The notes under the pieces are model-generated. The model was given only the letters and a program-made list of their open reading frames with translations, was not told the DNA's origin and made no database searches. A stretch of DNA of 64,000 nucleotides from Anaeromyxobacter sp. Fw109-5 (GTDB lineage: Bacteria > Myxococcota > Myxococcia > Myxococcales > Anaeromyxobacteraceae), in NCBI RefSeq assembly GCF_000017505.1, contig NC_009675.1, positions 868,001 through 932,000 of the forward strand, given 5' to 3'. How positions within the stretch are numbered: the stretch's first letter is position 1; every line of letters begins with the position of its first letter. Positions 46,528-55,268 of the stretch are shown here, piece by piece. The position numbers and the translations under genes were made by a program.

Positions 46528-46983
46528 ATGCCGACCGCCGACTGGAAGCGGATCTGCTGCCCGATCGACTTCTCCGACGCCTCGCGCGCCGCCATGGAGG
46601 TCGCCGCCGACCTCGCCCGCCGGACGGGCGCCGAGCTGTGGCTGCTGCACGCCTATCCCGTCCCCGGCTACACCTTCCCGGACGGCTCGGTCGTGGCCAG
46701 CCCGAAGATGCTGCAGGACCTGGCGGATGGCGCGCAGCGCCACCTCGACGAGTGGCGCACGGCGGCCGAGGGCCTCGGCGCTCCGCGCGTGGAGACCGCG
46801 AAGGAGGCCGGCGAGCCCGCCGCCGAGATCGTGGCGTTCGCGCGCGAGCGCGGCGTGGACCTGCTCGTCCTCGGCACCCACGGGCGCACCGGGCTCGAGC
46901 ACGCGCTGATGGGCTCGATCGCCGAGCGCGTGGTGCGCAAGGCGCACTGCCCCGTGCTCACGGTGCGGCCGCCCCCGGCGTAG
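46528..46983 (+). CDS. universal stress protein (UspA family)
   Basis: 151 residues. N-terminal ICCPIDFSDASRAAMEVAADLA and the ATP-binding signature GTHGRTGLEHALMGSIAERVVRKAHCPVLTV are intact, so it probably binds ATP. GGAGGGAG precedes the ATG. The 3' end overlaps the convergent SRPBCC gene by 26 bp. Confidence 0.93.
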   Translation: MPTADWKRICCPIDFSDASRAAMEVAADLARRTGAELWLLHAYPVPGYTFPDGSVVASPKMLQDLADGAQRHLDEWRTAAEGLGAPRVETAKEAGEPAAEIVAFARERGVDLLVLGTHGRTGLEHALMGSIAERVVRKAHCPVLTVRPPPA

Positions 46984-47458
46984 CCGCCCCCGGCGCGAGC
47001 AGGGCCGAGATCCGCTGCGCGCGGTGCCCGAAGATCCGCGCCAGCGCGCGGCGGACGAAGAGCGCGTGGGCGAGCGTACCCAGCGGCCCGAGCGGCAGCT
47101 CGTACTCGACGCGATCCTCGACCACCGTCCCGCCGGGTGCGTCCTCGAAGGCGTGGAGGTGACGCCAGCGCCGGTACGGGCCGGACAGCTGGACGTCGAC
47201 GAACCGCTCGCCGGGGACGCACTCCTCGATGCGCGTCCGCCAGGAGAACGGCACGCCGAAGAGCGAGAGCCGGTAGTCGATCAGGGTCCCGGCGGCGAGC
47301 GCGATGGGGCCGCGCGTCACGATGCGGAAGCGCAGGAAGCGCGGCGTGATCGCCTCGAGGTTGTGCGCGTCGGAGAAGAAGGAGAACACCTCCTCGCGGG
47401 GGCGCGGCACGAGCTGCACGCGCTCGAGCACCCAGAGGCGTCCCATGGACGCTTTCAT
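46958..47458 (-). CDS. SRPBCC-fold ligand-binding protein
   Basis: 166 residues. PREEVFSFFSDAHNLEAITPRFLRFRI, GTLIDYRLSLFGVPFSWRTRI, FVDVQLSGPYRRWRHLHAFE and GTVVEDRVEYELPLG define the START/Bet v1-like SRPBCC fold of cell-division-inhibitor-type/cyclase proteins. It holds a hydrophobic ligand in a helix-grip pocket. ATG 47458 or 47446. Ligand unknown. Confidence 0.85.
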   Translation of the reverse strand: MKASMGRLWVLERVQLVPRPREEVFSFFSDAHNLEAITPRFLRFRIVTRGPIALAAGTLIDYRLSLFGVPFSWRTRIEECVPGERFVDVQLSGPYRRWRHLHAFEDAPGGTVVEDRVEYELPLGPLGTLAHALFVRRALARIFGHRAQRISALLAPGAATPGAAAP

Positions 47459-47554
47459 AGCGGCCCGGGGAGGGGTTTGCTGGCGCCCGCAGGGTTCGCT
47501 CGATATGGACGGCAGGCGGCGGCCACTCGGGCGGCCACCCACCCGGAGACGCAC

Positions 47555-48541
47555 ATGGCCGAGCTCGTCACCGAGTACATGGGGCTCGCGCTGCCCAGCC
47601 CGCTCGTCCTCGCGAGCTGCGCGCTGTCCAATCGCGTCGAGAACCTCGAGATGGCGGAGGGCCACGGCGCGGGGGCGGTGGTGCTGCGCTCGCTGTTCGA
47701 GGAGCAGCTCGAGGGCGCCGCGAGCGCGCTCGAGGAGGAGCTGCTGCGAGGCGCCGAGTCGAACCCGGAGGCGCGCACCTACTTCCCGCCGCAGCGGGTC
47801 GGGCCGCACGACTACCTGTCGCTCGTCGAGCGGGCGAAGCGCGCCCTCGAGATCCCGGTCATCGCGAGCCTCAACTGCGCGGCGCCCGGCAGCTGGACGG
47901 ACTACGCGCGCGACATCGAGCAGGCGGGGGCCGATGCGCTGGAGGTGAACCTGTACTCCGTGGAGGCGGACCCGACGGTGTCGGGCGCCGAGGTCGAGGC
48001 GCGCTACCTCGAGGTCGTCGCGGCGGTCCGGCAGGCGGTGCGGATCCCGATCGCCGTGAAGCTGTCGCCGTTCTTCTCCTCGCTGGCGCACTTCGCCACC
48101 CGTCTCGACGGGCTCGGCGTGAACGGCCTCGTCCTCTTCAACCGCTTCCTCCAGCCGGACATCTCGCTCGAGCGGATGGCCGCGCTGCCGACCATGACCC
48201 CGTCCGCGCCGTCCGAGGCGCTCGTTCCGCTGCGCTGGATCGCGCTGCTGCACGGCCGCGTGCGCGCCCACCTCGCGGCGAGCACCGGCGTGTACGACGC
48301 GCCCGGCGTGCTGAAGCAGGTCCTCGCCGGGGCGCAGGTCGTGCAGCTCGCCTCGACGCTCATGAAGAACGGCATCCCGCACCTCGGCAAGGTGCTCGCG
48401 GGGATCGAGGACTGGCTCGATCGGCGCGGCGTCTCGAGCCTCGACGAGCTGCGCGGGGCCCTGTCGCAGCGGGAGGTGAGCGACCCGGGCGCGTTCGAGC
48501 GCGCCCAGTACGTGCACCTCATCCTGTCGCAGAACATCTGA
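47555..48541 (+). CDS. dihydroorotate-dehydrogenase-like FMN protein
   Basis: 328 residues. A PyrD-like TIM barrel: YMGLALPSPLVLASCALSNRVEN, VIASLNCAAPGSWTDYA, DALEVNLYSVEADPTVSG, IAVKLSPFFSSLAHFA, GLVLFNRFLQPDI, and a phosphate-binding end (LASTLMKNGIPHLGKVL). The usual catalytic Cys/Ser and NxPN signatures of true DHODs are altered, so pyrimidine synthesis is doubtful. GGAG lies 6 nt before the ATG. Confidence 0.85.
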   Translation: MAELVTEYMGLALPSPLVLASCALSNRVENLEMAEGHGAGAVVLRSLFEEQLEGAASALEEELLRGAESNPEARTYFPPQRVGPHDYLSLVERAKRALEIPVIASLNCAAPGSWTDYARDIEQAGADALEVNLYSVEADPTVSGAEVEARYLEVVAAVRQAVRIPIAVKLSPFFSSLAHFATRLDGLGVNGLVLFNRFLQPDISLERMAALPTMTPSAPSEALVPLRWIALLHGRVRAHLAASTGVYDAPGVLKQVLAGAQVVQLASTLMKNGIPHLGKVLAGIEDWLDRRGVSSLDELRGALSQREVSDPGAFERAQYVHLILSQNI

Positions 48542-48565
48542 CCGCCGGCCCTCGGGCGTGGCAGC

Positions 48566-49219
48566 ATGGCGCCGATGGCCTCGCCGCGCCCGCCCCTCCG
48601 CGCCCCCGCCGCCCTCGCCCGGGCCTTCGCGTGCGCGGGGGCGGGCCTCGCCGACGCCGCCGCTCGCGAGCGGAACCTCCGCATTCACCTCGGCCTCGGC
48701 GTGCTCGCCGCCTGCGCCGCGGCCGTGCTCGACCTCTCCCCCGCCGAGCGCGCGCTGGTCCTCGCCTGCGCTGGGGCGGTCGTCGCGATCGAGGCGGTGA
48801 ACTCCGCGGTCGAGACGGTCGTCGACGTCGTCCTCCCGGGCCCCGACCCCCGCGCGCGCTTCGCGAAGGACGCCTCGGCCGGCGCCGTGCTCGCTTTCGC
48901 GGTGGCGAGCGTGGCCGTCGCGCTGGAGATCCTGCTGCCCCGCGCCGCCGCCCTCGCGGACGACGCGCGGGCGCTCGCGCCCTCCGCGGCCGGGGCGGCG
49001 CTCTCCGCCCTCGCCGCGTGGCGGCTCCCCGCCCCCGTGGCGCGGCGCGCTCCCGCGCGGCTCGCGCTCGCGCTGGCGGGCGGGCTTGGGCTGGGCGTCG
49101 TGGCGGCTGCCGCGCGGAGCGTCACGGCGCTCGCGGTGGCGGCGCTGCTCCTCGCCGTGGGCGCGGGTACGGCCGCCCGCCGGGCCGCCGGCGAGGGCCC
49201 TCCCACGCACCGCGGGTGA
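48566..49219 (+). CDS. DgkA-type diacylglycerol/undecaprenol kinase
   Basis: 217 residues. The N-terminal ~125 residues match the small membrane kinase DgkA: ERNLRIHLGLGVLAA, AVVAIEAVNSAVETVVDVV (catalytic Glu and metal Glu) and RFAKDASAGAVLAFAVA. The C-terminal ~90 residues add three further hydrophobic stretches absent from the E. coli enzyme. It recycles a lipid alcohol to its phosphate in the inner membrane. Starts at 48566 or 48575; SD weak. Confidence 0.82.
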   Translation: MAPMASPRPPLRAPAALARAFACAGAGLADAAARERNLRIHLGLGVLAACAAAVLDLSPAERALVLACAGAVVAIEAVNSAVETVVDVVLPGPDPRARFAKDASAGAVLAFAVASVAVALEILLPRAAALADDARALAPSAAGAALSALAAWRLPAPVARRAPARLALALAGGLGLGVVAAAARSVTALAVAALLLAVGAGTAARRAAGEGPPTHRG

Positions 49220-49228
49220 CGGGGATCC

Positions 49229-49489
49229 TCAGCCCTCGGGCAGCGGATCGCCGGGGTGCTTCGGGATCTGCATGCGCGAGGCGTCCCGGGACCGCTGCTC
49301 GTCGTCGCCGTGCACGCGCGACGCCTCCCGCTCGTCCTGCTCCTGGGTCCACGTCGTCCCGGCGCCGGCCGACGAGAGCCCCTCGAGCGGCCGCTCACCG
49401 TGGCGCGCCTCCACCTCGAGGTCCTTCGTCTCGTTCTCGCGCCGCCGCTCCAGCTCGCGATCCCGCATCGGATCCTTCCGCTCCGCCAT
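49229..49489 (-). CDS. small hydrophilic protein, function unknown
   Basis: 86 residues, very rich in Glu, Arg and Asp (MAERKDPMRDRELERRREN), no Cys, no hydrophobic segment, probably disordered or a coiled coil. GGAGGA 7 nt before the ATG supports it. Not recognised. Divergent from rubrerythrin; the gap has inverted repeats GGTA-N8-TACC (49544-49559) and CGGCCCGC/GCGGGCCG (49575-49607). Confidence 0.6.
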   Translation of the reverse strand: MAERKDPMRDRELERRRENETKDLEVEARHGERPLEGLSSAGAGTTWTQEQDEREASRVHGDDEQRSRDASRMQIPKHPGDPLPEG

Positions 49490-49643
49490 GCGCGCGTCCT
49501 CCTCACGATCACGCTGGCCACCCACCCGGGGCGATGCAATCCCGGTACGTCCCGATACCTTCCGGTCACCGCATCGGCCCGCTGCGCAGCCGTCGTCCGG
49601 CGGGCCGACCCTTTTTCCTGAGCCGCACACCGGAGGACACCTC
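49490..49643. promoter_or_regulatory. divergent regulatory gap before rubrerythrin
   Basis: Holds GGTA-N8-TACC (49544-49559) and an 8-bp inverted repeat CGGCCCGC/GCGGGCCG (49575-49607). No clear -35/-10 pair. Possible operator for peroxide-responsive control; regulator unknown. Confidence 0.3.
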
Positions 49644-50063
49644 ATGGCCAACCTGAAGGGCAGCAAGACCGAGCAGAACCTCAAGGACGCGTTCGCGGGC
49701 GAGTCGCAGGCCAACCGCCGCTACCTCTACTTCGCGAAGATCGCGGACGTGGAGGGGTACCCCGAGGTCGCCATGAACTTCCGCGAGACGGCGGAGGGGG
49801 AGACCGGGCACGCGCACGGCCACCTCGACTTCCTGAAGGTCGTCGGCGATCCCGCCACCGGCCTGCCGATGGGCGACACGGCGACGAACCTCAAGGCGGC
49901 CATCGCCGGTGAGACGCACGAGTACACGGACATGTACCCGGGCTTCGCCAAGACCGCCCGCGACGAGGGCTTCACCGAGGCGGCGGACTGGTTCGAGACG
50001 CTCGCCAAGGCCGAGAAGTCCCACGCTGGCCGCTTCGACAAGATGCTGAAGAGCATCAGCTAG
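49644..50063 (+). CDS. rubrerythrin (ferritin-like domain only)
   Basis: 139 residues. Di-iron ligands sit in [42 protein letters not shown] and [11 protein letters not shown]. The C-terminal rubredoxin domain of classical rubrerythrin is missing, so electrons must come from a partner. It reduces H2O2 in the cytoplasm. Strong GGAGG before the ATG. Followed by a long hairpin, then an Fe-S oxidoreductase and DUF3501 gene. Confidence 0.93.
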   Translation: MANLKGSKTEQNLKDAFAGESQANRRYLYFAKIADVEGYPEVAMNFRETAEGETGHAHGHLDFLKVVGDPATGLPMGDTATNLKAAIAGETHEYTDMYPGFAKTARDEGFTEAADWFETLAKAEKSHAGRFDKMLKSIS

Positions 50064-50085
50064 CGCGCCAAGCACGCTCGTACGG

Positions 50086-50124
50086 CGACCCGGCGCGCCC
50101 CCTTCGAGGGCGTGCGCCGGGTCG
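50086..50124 (+). terminator. long hairpin after rubrerythrin
   Basis: 11-bp outer stem CGACCCGGCGC/GCGCCGGGTCG plus a 4-bp inner stem around a TTCGA loop, followed by TTCC. Located between rubrerythrin and the Fe-S gene. Likely terminator or attenuator that lowers downstream expression. Confidence 0.6.
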
Positions 50125-50159
50125 TTCCGCGTCGGGCCACCCCGGGAGAAACTGCCACC

Positions 50160-51524
50160 ATGACCACGCCCGACCAGCAGAAGCGCATCTCGTACCAGCC
50201 GACGCCGGGCCTCTCGTACGACCCCTCGGAGGCGAAGTACTGGGACCCGGCGGCGCTCGAGGGAGAGGTGCGCCGCACCTTCGAGATCTGTCACGGCTGC
50301 CGCATGTGCTTCAAGTATTGCGACAGCTTCCCGCGCCTGTTCACGCTGCTCGACCAGAAGTACGACGGCGACGTCCACAGGCTCGACCGAGGGGACGTCG
50401 GCCGCGTGATGGACGCGTGCTTCCAGTGCAAGCTGTGCGAGGTGCAGTGCCCGTACACCCCGCGCGACGGGCACGAGTTCCAGCTCGACTTCCCGGCGCT
50501 CGTCCACCGCTACCGCGGCGTGCACCAGCGGGGGAAGCCTCGCACGCTGCGGCAGCGCGTGCTCAACGATCCCGACGGCGCCGCGCGCATGGCGCGCCTG
50601 TCGCTCGGCGCCGCCAACGCGGCGAACCGCTCGCGCCCCCTGCGCGTCCTCATGGAGAAGACGGTCGGCATCCACCGCGAGAAGAAGCTCCCCGACTTCG
50701 CGGCCCAGCCGTTCGACCGATGGGCGGAGCAGAACGGCTACGTCAGGCCCGAGCCGGGGGGTGAGGCGGTCCTCTTCCAGACCTGCTTCGTGCAGCACAA
50801 CGAGCCGGAGATCGGCAAGGACGCGCTGTTCGTGCTGCGCCGCTGCGGCGTGGACGTGCGCGTCGTGAAGGGGCTCCTCTGCTGCGGGATGCCCGCCTGG
50901 GAGCACGGTGACCTCGAGGCGCTGCGGCGCCAGGCGCGCAGGGACCTCGACCTGCTCATGCCCTACGTGGAGAAGGGCGCGAAGGTGCTCGTCGTGAACC
51001 CGACCTGCTCGATGATGATGCGCCGCGAGTGGCCGCACCTGCTCGCGGGCGAGGATCGCGCCCGGGCGGCGAAGCTCGCGCCCGCGGTCATGGACGTGTC
51101 GGAGTACCTCTGGTCGATCCGCAACGAGGAGCGGTTCTCGACTGCCTTCAAGTCGGCGCCGCCCGGCGGCAAGGTGGCGTACCACGCGCCCTGCCACCTG
51201 CGCGCGCAGGCGATCGGGTTCAAGGGTCGCGATCTCCTCCGGAAGATCCCGGGCGTCACGGTGGCGGCGACGGTGATGGAGTGCTGCGGCCACGACGGCA
51301 CCTTCGCGATGACCGTCGAGGGGTTCGAGCCGTCGAAGCGCATCGGCCAGAAGGCGTTCGAGGGGATGAAGTCGGCGGAGGCGCCGACCTGGGCGACCGA
51401 CTGTCCGCTGGCGGCGCTGCAGTTCGAGCAACACGCGGGGAAGAAGCCGCTCCACCCGCTCTCGCTGCTCGCGCGCGCGTACCGCGAGGGCGGCTTCGAC
51501 GGCGGCGAAGGGGGAGCGCGATGA
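50160..51524 (+). CDS. GlpC/HdrD-like Fe-S oxidoreductase (two CCG domains)
   Basis: 454 residues. Two 4Fe-4S motifs (CHGCRMCFKYCD and CFQCKLCEVQCP) are followed by two CCG domains (GLLCCGMPAWEHGD, VMECCGHDGTFA). This is the GlpC/heterodisulfide-reductase-D type, moving electrons between Fe-S clusters and a thiol or quinone partner. Its neighbours suggest it donates electrons to rubrerythrin. GGGAG ~12 nt before the ATG. Confidence 0.88.
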   Translation: MTTPDQQKRISYQPTPGLSYDPSEAKYWDPAALEGEVRRTFEICHGCRMCFKYCDSFPRLFTLLDQKYDGDVHRLDRGDVGRVMDACFQCKLCEVQCPYTPRDGHEFQLDFPALVHRYRGVHQRGKPRTLRQRVLNDPDGAARMARLSLGAANAANRSRPLRVLMEKTVGIHREKKLPDFAAQPFDRWAEQNGYVRPEPGGEAVLFQTCFVQHNEPEIGKDALFVLRRCGVDVRVVKGLLCCGMPAWEHGDLEALRRQARRDLDLLMPYVEKGAKVLVVNPTCSMMMRREWPHLLAGEDRARAAKLAPAVMDVSEYLWSIRNEERFSTAFKSAPPGGKVAYHAPCHLRAQAIGFKGRDLLRKIPGVTVAATVMECCGHDGTFAMTVEGFEPSKRIGQKAFEGMKSAEAPTWATDCPLAALQFEQHAGKKPLHPLSLLARAYREGGFDGGEGGAR

Positions 51525-52081
51525 GGCCGGTGCGACGCGAGGAGCTGATGGACCTCTCGACCTACGAGCGCGCGCGGGCCGAGATCCGGCCGGGCGTGCT
51601 CGAGGCGAAGCGGCGCCGGCGCGTCCACGTGGGCGGCGCGCTCACCTTCCTGTTCGAGAACGCCGCCACCGTCCGGTACCAGGTGCAGGAGATGATGCGC
51701 GCGGAGCGCATGACGCGCGAGGAGGACGTCCGGCACGAGCTCGAGACCTACAACGAGCTGCTCGGGGGGAAGGGCGAGCTGGGCGTCACGCTGCTCATCG
51801 AGATCCCGGACCCCGCCGAGCGCGACCGCAAGCTGCGCGAGTGGCTCGCGCTGCCGCGGCACCTCTACCTCCAGACCGCCGACGGGCGGAAGGTCCGGGC
51901 CACCTTCGACCCGCGCCAGGTCGGTGAGGACCGGCTGTCCTCCGTGCAGTACCTCAAGTTCGACGTCGGCGGCGAGGTGCCCGTCGCGGCGGGCGCCGAC
52001 CTCCCCGGCCTCACGGTGGAGGCGCGGCTCGACGAGGAGCAGCGCGAGGCGCTGCGCGCGGACCTGGCGAGCGACGGGTGA
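51521..52081 (+). CDS. DUF3501 protein
   Basis: 186 residues. RREELMDLSTYERARAEIRPGVLEAKRRRRVHVG and FLFENAATVRYQVQEMMRAERM match DUF3501, a family that commonly follows rubrerythrin and CCG-domain genes. Function unknown; a redox accessory or assembly role is inferred from context. ATG 51521 overlaps the upstream stop (ATGA). Confidence 0.88.
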   Translation: MRPVRREELMDLSTYERARAEIRPGVLEAKRRRRVHVGGALTFLFENAATVRYQVQEMMRAERMTREEDVRHELETYNELLGGKGELGVTLLIEIPDPAERDRKLREWLALPRHLYLQTADGRKVRATFDPRQVGEDRLSSVQYLKFDVGGEVPVAAGADLPGLTVEARLDEEQREALRADLASDG

Positions 52082-52173
52082 CCCTCCAGCCGGGGCGGTT
52101 GCCGCTCGCTCCCTCAGCGGTTACCCCTTCGAGGATGGACGGGCGCCCGCCCGCCCGACGGAGGTTCGAGCCG

Positions 52174-52302
52174 ATGCGACGCCATCCGACCGCTCCCCGC
52201 GCTCACGCGCTGGCCGTGCCGCGCCCCGCCGCGTCCGACTGGCAGGAATGGGCGGTGGCGGTCGTGGCGGTGGCCGCCCTGTTCGCGGCCCTGCTCCGCT
52301 GA
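52174..52302 (+). CDS. possible small single-pass membrane protein
   Basis: 42 residues ending in one hydrophobic helix (WAVAVVAVAALFAALL). GGAGG lies ~10 nt before ATG 52174. A longer form from GTG 52078, overlapping the DUF3501 stop, is possible. Not recognised; may not be real. Confidence 0.35.
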   Translation: MRRHPTAPRAHALAVPRPAASDWQEWAVAVVAVAALFAALLR

Positions 52303-52359
52303 GGTGGTCCCCCGGCCCGGAGGGCGGAGACGCGAGCAGGCGCGAGGTGCGCCGGCCGT

Positions 52360-52962
52360 TCAGCGGACGTCGCGCAGCGTCCGCGCCGAGAGCCGGCGGC
52401 GCAGCACGAGGAACAGCTCGGCCGCCGCGATGGCGTCGGTCAGCGCGTCGTGGGAGGCGTACTCGGGGAGCTTGGCGCGCCGGCGCGCCGCCGCGAGGTT
52501 CAGCTCCGGCTCGATGCCCGTCGCGTCCGGATCCACGAACCGCGCGCGCTTCGCCGCCTTGAGCAGCAGCACGACGGTGTCCACCACCGGCGGTCCGGGC
52601 CATCGCCGCCCCGCCCGGCGGTAGGCGCGGCGGAGGAAGGACACGTCGAGGGCAGCGTTGTGCACGAGGAGCGCGCCCTCCCGGATGCGTGCGTCGATCT
52701 GGTCGAGCACCGTCTCGAGCGGCGGTGCCTCGGCGACGTCGCGCGGCACGAGGTGGTGCGCACGCATCGAGTCCGGGCGGATGCCCTCGCGGACGTCGGG
52801 CCGGACGAGCGAGGCGTAGGACTCGGCCAGCCGGATCGCGCCGCCCCGGATCGGCACCATCCCCACCGCGAGGATGGGATCGGACTTCGGGTCGAGCCCG
52901 CCGGTCTCCAGATCGAGCGCCCAGTACGTGACGCTTTCCCACGGCGGCGAAGGCCAGAGCAC
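52360..52962 (-). CDS. DnaQ-like 3'-5' exonuclease
   Basis: 200 residues. DEDDh exonuclease motifs: YWALDLETGGLDP (ExoI), LVHNAALDVSFLRRAYRRAG (ExoII) and SHDALTDAIAAAELFLVL (ExoIII, HxxxxD). Related to the epsilon subunit of DNA polymerase III and likely a proofreading or repair nuclease. GTG 52962 has AGGAAG ~6 nt upstream. Confidence 0.9.
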   Translation of the reverse strand: MLWPSPPWESVTYWALDLETGGLDPKSDPILAVGMVPIRGGAIRLAESYASLVRPDVREGIRPDSMRAHHLVPRDVAEAPPLETVLDQIDARIREGALLVHNAALDVSFLRRAYRRAGRRWPGPPVVDTVVLLLKAAKRARFVDPDATGIEPELNLAAARRRAKLPEYASHDALTDAIAAAELFLVLRRRLSARTLRDVR

Positions 52963-53130
52963 GAGCCACTTCCTAGCACGCGGCGCGCCGGCCGTGCGCG
53001 GGCGCAGGTGGCGGACGGCCCCCCCTCTCGCCCGTGGCCACCGGCGGCGACCTTCACGTGAGCGTCGTGCTCGCGCCGGTTGGCGCGCGTCCCGGCCGTG
53101 CGAAACGTCTCCGGTTGAACGGGGGTACGC

Positions 53131-53700
53131 ATGGCTCGCATCGCCTTCATCGTGGACGACATGTTCGAGGATTCGGAGCTCCGCGTGCCGTACGACCGGC
53201 TCCGCGACGCCGGGCACGAGGTGATCGTCGTCGGACTGGAGCAGGGCAAGCGGATCGAGGGCAAGCAGAAGAAGGAGAAGCTGACCGTCGAGCGTGCGGC
53301 GAAGGACGTCCGGGCCCAGGAGCTGGACGCCCTCGTCATCCCGGGCGGCTACTCGCCCGACCACCTGCGGACGAGCATCGACATGGTGCGGCTCACGCGG
53401 GACATGTTCGTCGCGGGCAAGCCCGTCGCCGCCGTGTGCCACGGCCCCTGGATGCTCGTGGAGGCCGACGCGATCGACGGGCGCACGGTCACCTCCTGGC
53501 CGTCGCTCAAGACCGACCTCATCAACGCCGGCGCGCGCTGGGTCGATCGGGAGGTGGTCGAGGACGGGAACCTCATCACCTCGCGCAACCCCGGCGACCT
53601 GGCCGCCTTCTCCAGCGCGATCCTCCGCCAGCTCGAGCGCGCCGCGGAGGCCCACCGCGCGGGCGGAGAGCCACGAGGCGACACGCCGACCATGCATTGA
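53131..53700 (+). CDS. DJ-1/PfpI family protein
   Basis: 189 residues. IAFIVDDMFEDSELRVPYDRLRDAGHEV, LDALVIPGGYSPDHLR and the nucleophile elbow AVCHGPWMLVEA (catalytic Cys-His) are diagnostic. Members act as deglycases, proteases or stress chaperones. Followed by a hairpin (53768-53789), then the mobile element. Confidence 0.93.
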   Translation: MARIAFIVDDMFEDSELRVPYDRLRDAGHEVIVVGLEQGKRIEGKQKKEKLTVERAAKDVRAQELDALVIPGGYSPDHLRTSIDMVRLTRDMFVAGKPVAAVCHGPWMLVEADAIDGRTVTSWPSLKTDLINAGARWVDREVVEDGNLITSRNPGDLAAFSSAILRQLERAAEAHRAGGEPRGDTPTMH

Positions 53701-53767
53701 CCGCCGCGGCGCACCGGCATCGCGCGCTCGCCCCCTCGCGAGGCGCACGAGCCCGTCCCTCGACTCC

Positions 53768-53789
53768 GGTCCCGCGCGAGCGCGGGACC
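53768..53789 (+). terminator. hairpin after the PfpI gene
   Basis: 9-bp stem GGTCCCGCG/CGCGGGACC with a CGAG loop, nested within an outer CGTCCC/GGGACG pair (53754-53802). Confidence 0.5.
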
Positions 53790-53863
53790 TACGCTCGGGA
53801 CGAACGGGCCCGAGGCGGGAAGCGCAGCGAGGAGTAGCGAGGCGTACTGCTTCCGTCGGTCGG

Positions 53864-53877
53864 GGTCGCGGTCGGGG
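53864..53877 (+). repeat. 14-bp direct repeat, left flank of HNH element
   Basis: GGTCGCGGTCGGGG, identical to 55702-55715. The two copies abut the element's outer ends, as a target-site duplication would. Confidence 0.6.
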
Positions 53878-54068
53878 TCTGATCATTCGTCAACAAGTCC
53901 GGCGGCCGGGTCCGCGGCGGCGGCCCGTCTCCGCCTCGTGCACGTCGCCGAAGGTTGGCTCGAGAGGAGGGGTCAGGACCGGACCGGACCGGCGCCGAAT
54001 ACCGGTACCGGTACGGCGCGATCGGCTCACCAGAAGCCCGTACGGGAGGCGGCGCACGGGCGTGCGCC
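53878..54068 (+). repeat. HNH-element terminal repeat, copy B (left)
   Basis: Contains GGTTGGCTCGAGAGGAGGGG and GGCGCGATCGGCTCACCAGA. It is inverted relative to copy C across the HNH gene. It is the most diverged of the three copies. Confidence 0.7.
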
Positions 54069-54158
54069 CGCAGCTCGCCATCCAGTCGCCCTCGAGCAGG
54101 CTGGTCACGCGGATGAGGCAGGAAGGCTACCGGGAGAAATGCGGGTTCTGCTCCGACG

Positions 54159-55226
54159 TCAACCGCCGACGCCGCAGTAGCGGTCCATCACCGCATCTCC
54201 AAAGATCTGCCGGGCGGAGAGCAGATTGTGGGGACGGCAGGCGAGCCGGACGTTGTCCATCGTGGACGCCCCGCCCAGCGCGAGGGGCTCGATGTGGTCG
54301 TACTCGAGCCGCCGCCGGCAGTCGCAGCGCTCGCCGGATTCGAACCGCCACTCGCACTGCCCCCCGGCCCGGCGCCACACCTCCCGCTTCACCTCGGCAG
54401 GGATCGTGTCGCGGCGGGACCCTCGGCGGCTCTTCCGAGGCTTCTCGACGAGACCGCGGCGCTTCGCGTGCTGGGCGAGGATGAGGTCGAGGCCGCGCTC
54501 GAGGATCTCCGCCGCGCTGCCTCCCGGGCAGGCATGCCCGAGCGCGTCCGTGGCGGCCTCGAGCTTCTCGAGGAAGCGGCGGGAGACGGTGACGTGCACG
54601 CGGGCGAGCTCGGCGTCGAGCCGCTCCACGGACTCGCGGGGTGGCGGCGAAGGCAGGGGTATGGGGGCAGCGACCACGACGGGAGAGGTTGGTTCATCCA
54701 GGTGAACCACGACTGGTTCATCCGGGTGAACTCGCAGCGCCGCCGACTCGGGCGAGGGTGCCAGGAGCACGGCCTGGGCCGTGGCCGCTACGATGGCGGC
54801 CGGCCGGAACGCGGTGATGACGTCGCGGGTGGGCACCACCTCGGCCGGCCGGAGAGACACGGCGACCGCCTCCGCCTCGCGGCGCGAGAGGCCGAAGAAC
54901 CGGGGCAGCACCTCCGCGCGGTTCTCGGGGGTGAGCACCTTCGCGAGCTCGTTCACGGTGGATAAACAGAGCTCGCCCGCGCGCAGCGCCGCCTCCACTT
55001 CGGGGAACGCCTGGATGAGCTCGGCCGCGGTCTTGCGGTTCTGGGCGGCGCCCTTCGAGAGCCTGAGCTCGCGGTAGAGGTAGTAGAAGAGCGAGGTATG
55101 GCCGAGCTCGCGCCACAGCTTCTTCCGATCGAAGTCGGCGAGGGCGAGGAGGACGTCGGCCATCGCGCCCTGCTCCTCTCGGAGCAGGCGCACGAGGTGG
55201 TTCGTGAGCTCGCGTGCGGTGGACAT
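54159..55226 (-). CDS. HNH endonuclease protein (13E12-repeat-like architecture)
   Basis: 355 residues. A helical N-terminal region (~1-150; MSTARELTNHLVRLLREEQ, LGHTSLFYYLYRELRLSKGAAQNR) leads through a Pro/Val linker and a short helix region (VTVSRRFLEKLEAATDALGHA) to a C-terminal HNH nuclease (~295-345): CEWRFESGERCDC, LEYDHIEPLALGG, NVRLACRPHN, with both zinc-site Cys pairs likely intact. The layout resembles DUF222/REP13E12 HNH proteins, which are also repeated in their genomes. It could cut DNA to help the element move. No SD before ATG 55226. Confidence 0.87.
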   Translation of the reverse strand: MSTARELTNHLVRLLREEQGAMADVLLALADFDRKKLWRELGHTSLFYYLYRELRLSKGAAQNRKTAAELIQAFPEVEAALRAGELCLSTVNELAKVLTPENRAEVLPRFFGLSRREAEAVAVSLRPAEVVPTRDVITAFRPAAIVAATAQAVLLAPSPESAALRVHPDEPVVVHLDEPTSPVVVAAPIPLPSPPPRESVERLDAELARVHVTVSRRFLEKLEAATDALGHACPGGSAAEILERGLDLILAQHAKRRGLVEKPRKSRRGSRRDTIPAEVKREVWRRAGGQCEWRFESGERCDCRRRLEYDHIEPLALGGASTMDNVRLACRPHNLLSARQIFGDAVMDRYCGVGG

Positions 55227-55268
55227 GCACGCAGTGTCTCATGCGAATTTCGGCCCTCCCCAAGCTCG

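Noticed and set aside
53864-53877. Taking the 14-bp flanking repeat as certain target-site duplication.
   Set aside because: The left side lies in low-complexity GGTCGGGGTCGCGG sequence, so chance similarity remains possible; it is kept only as a supporting sign.
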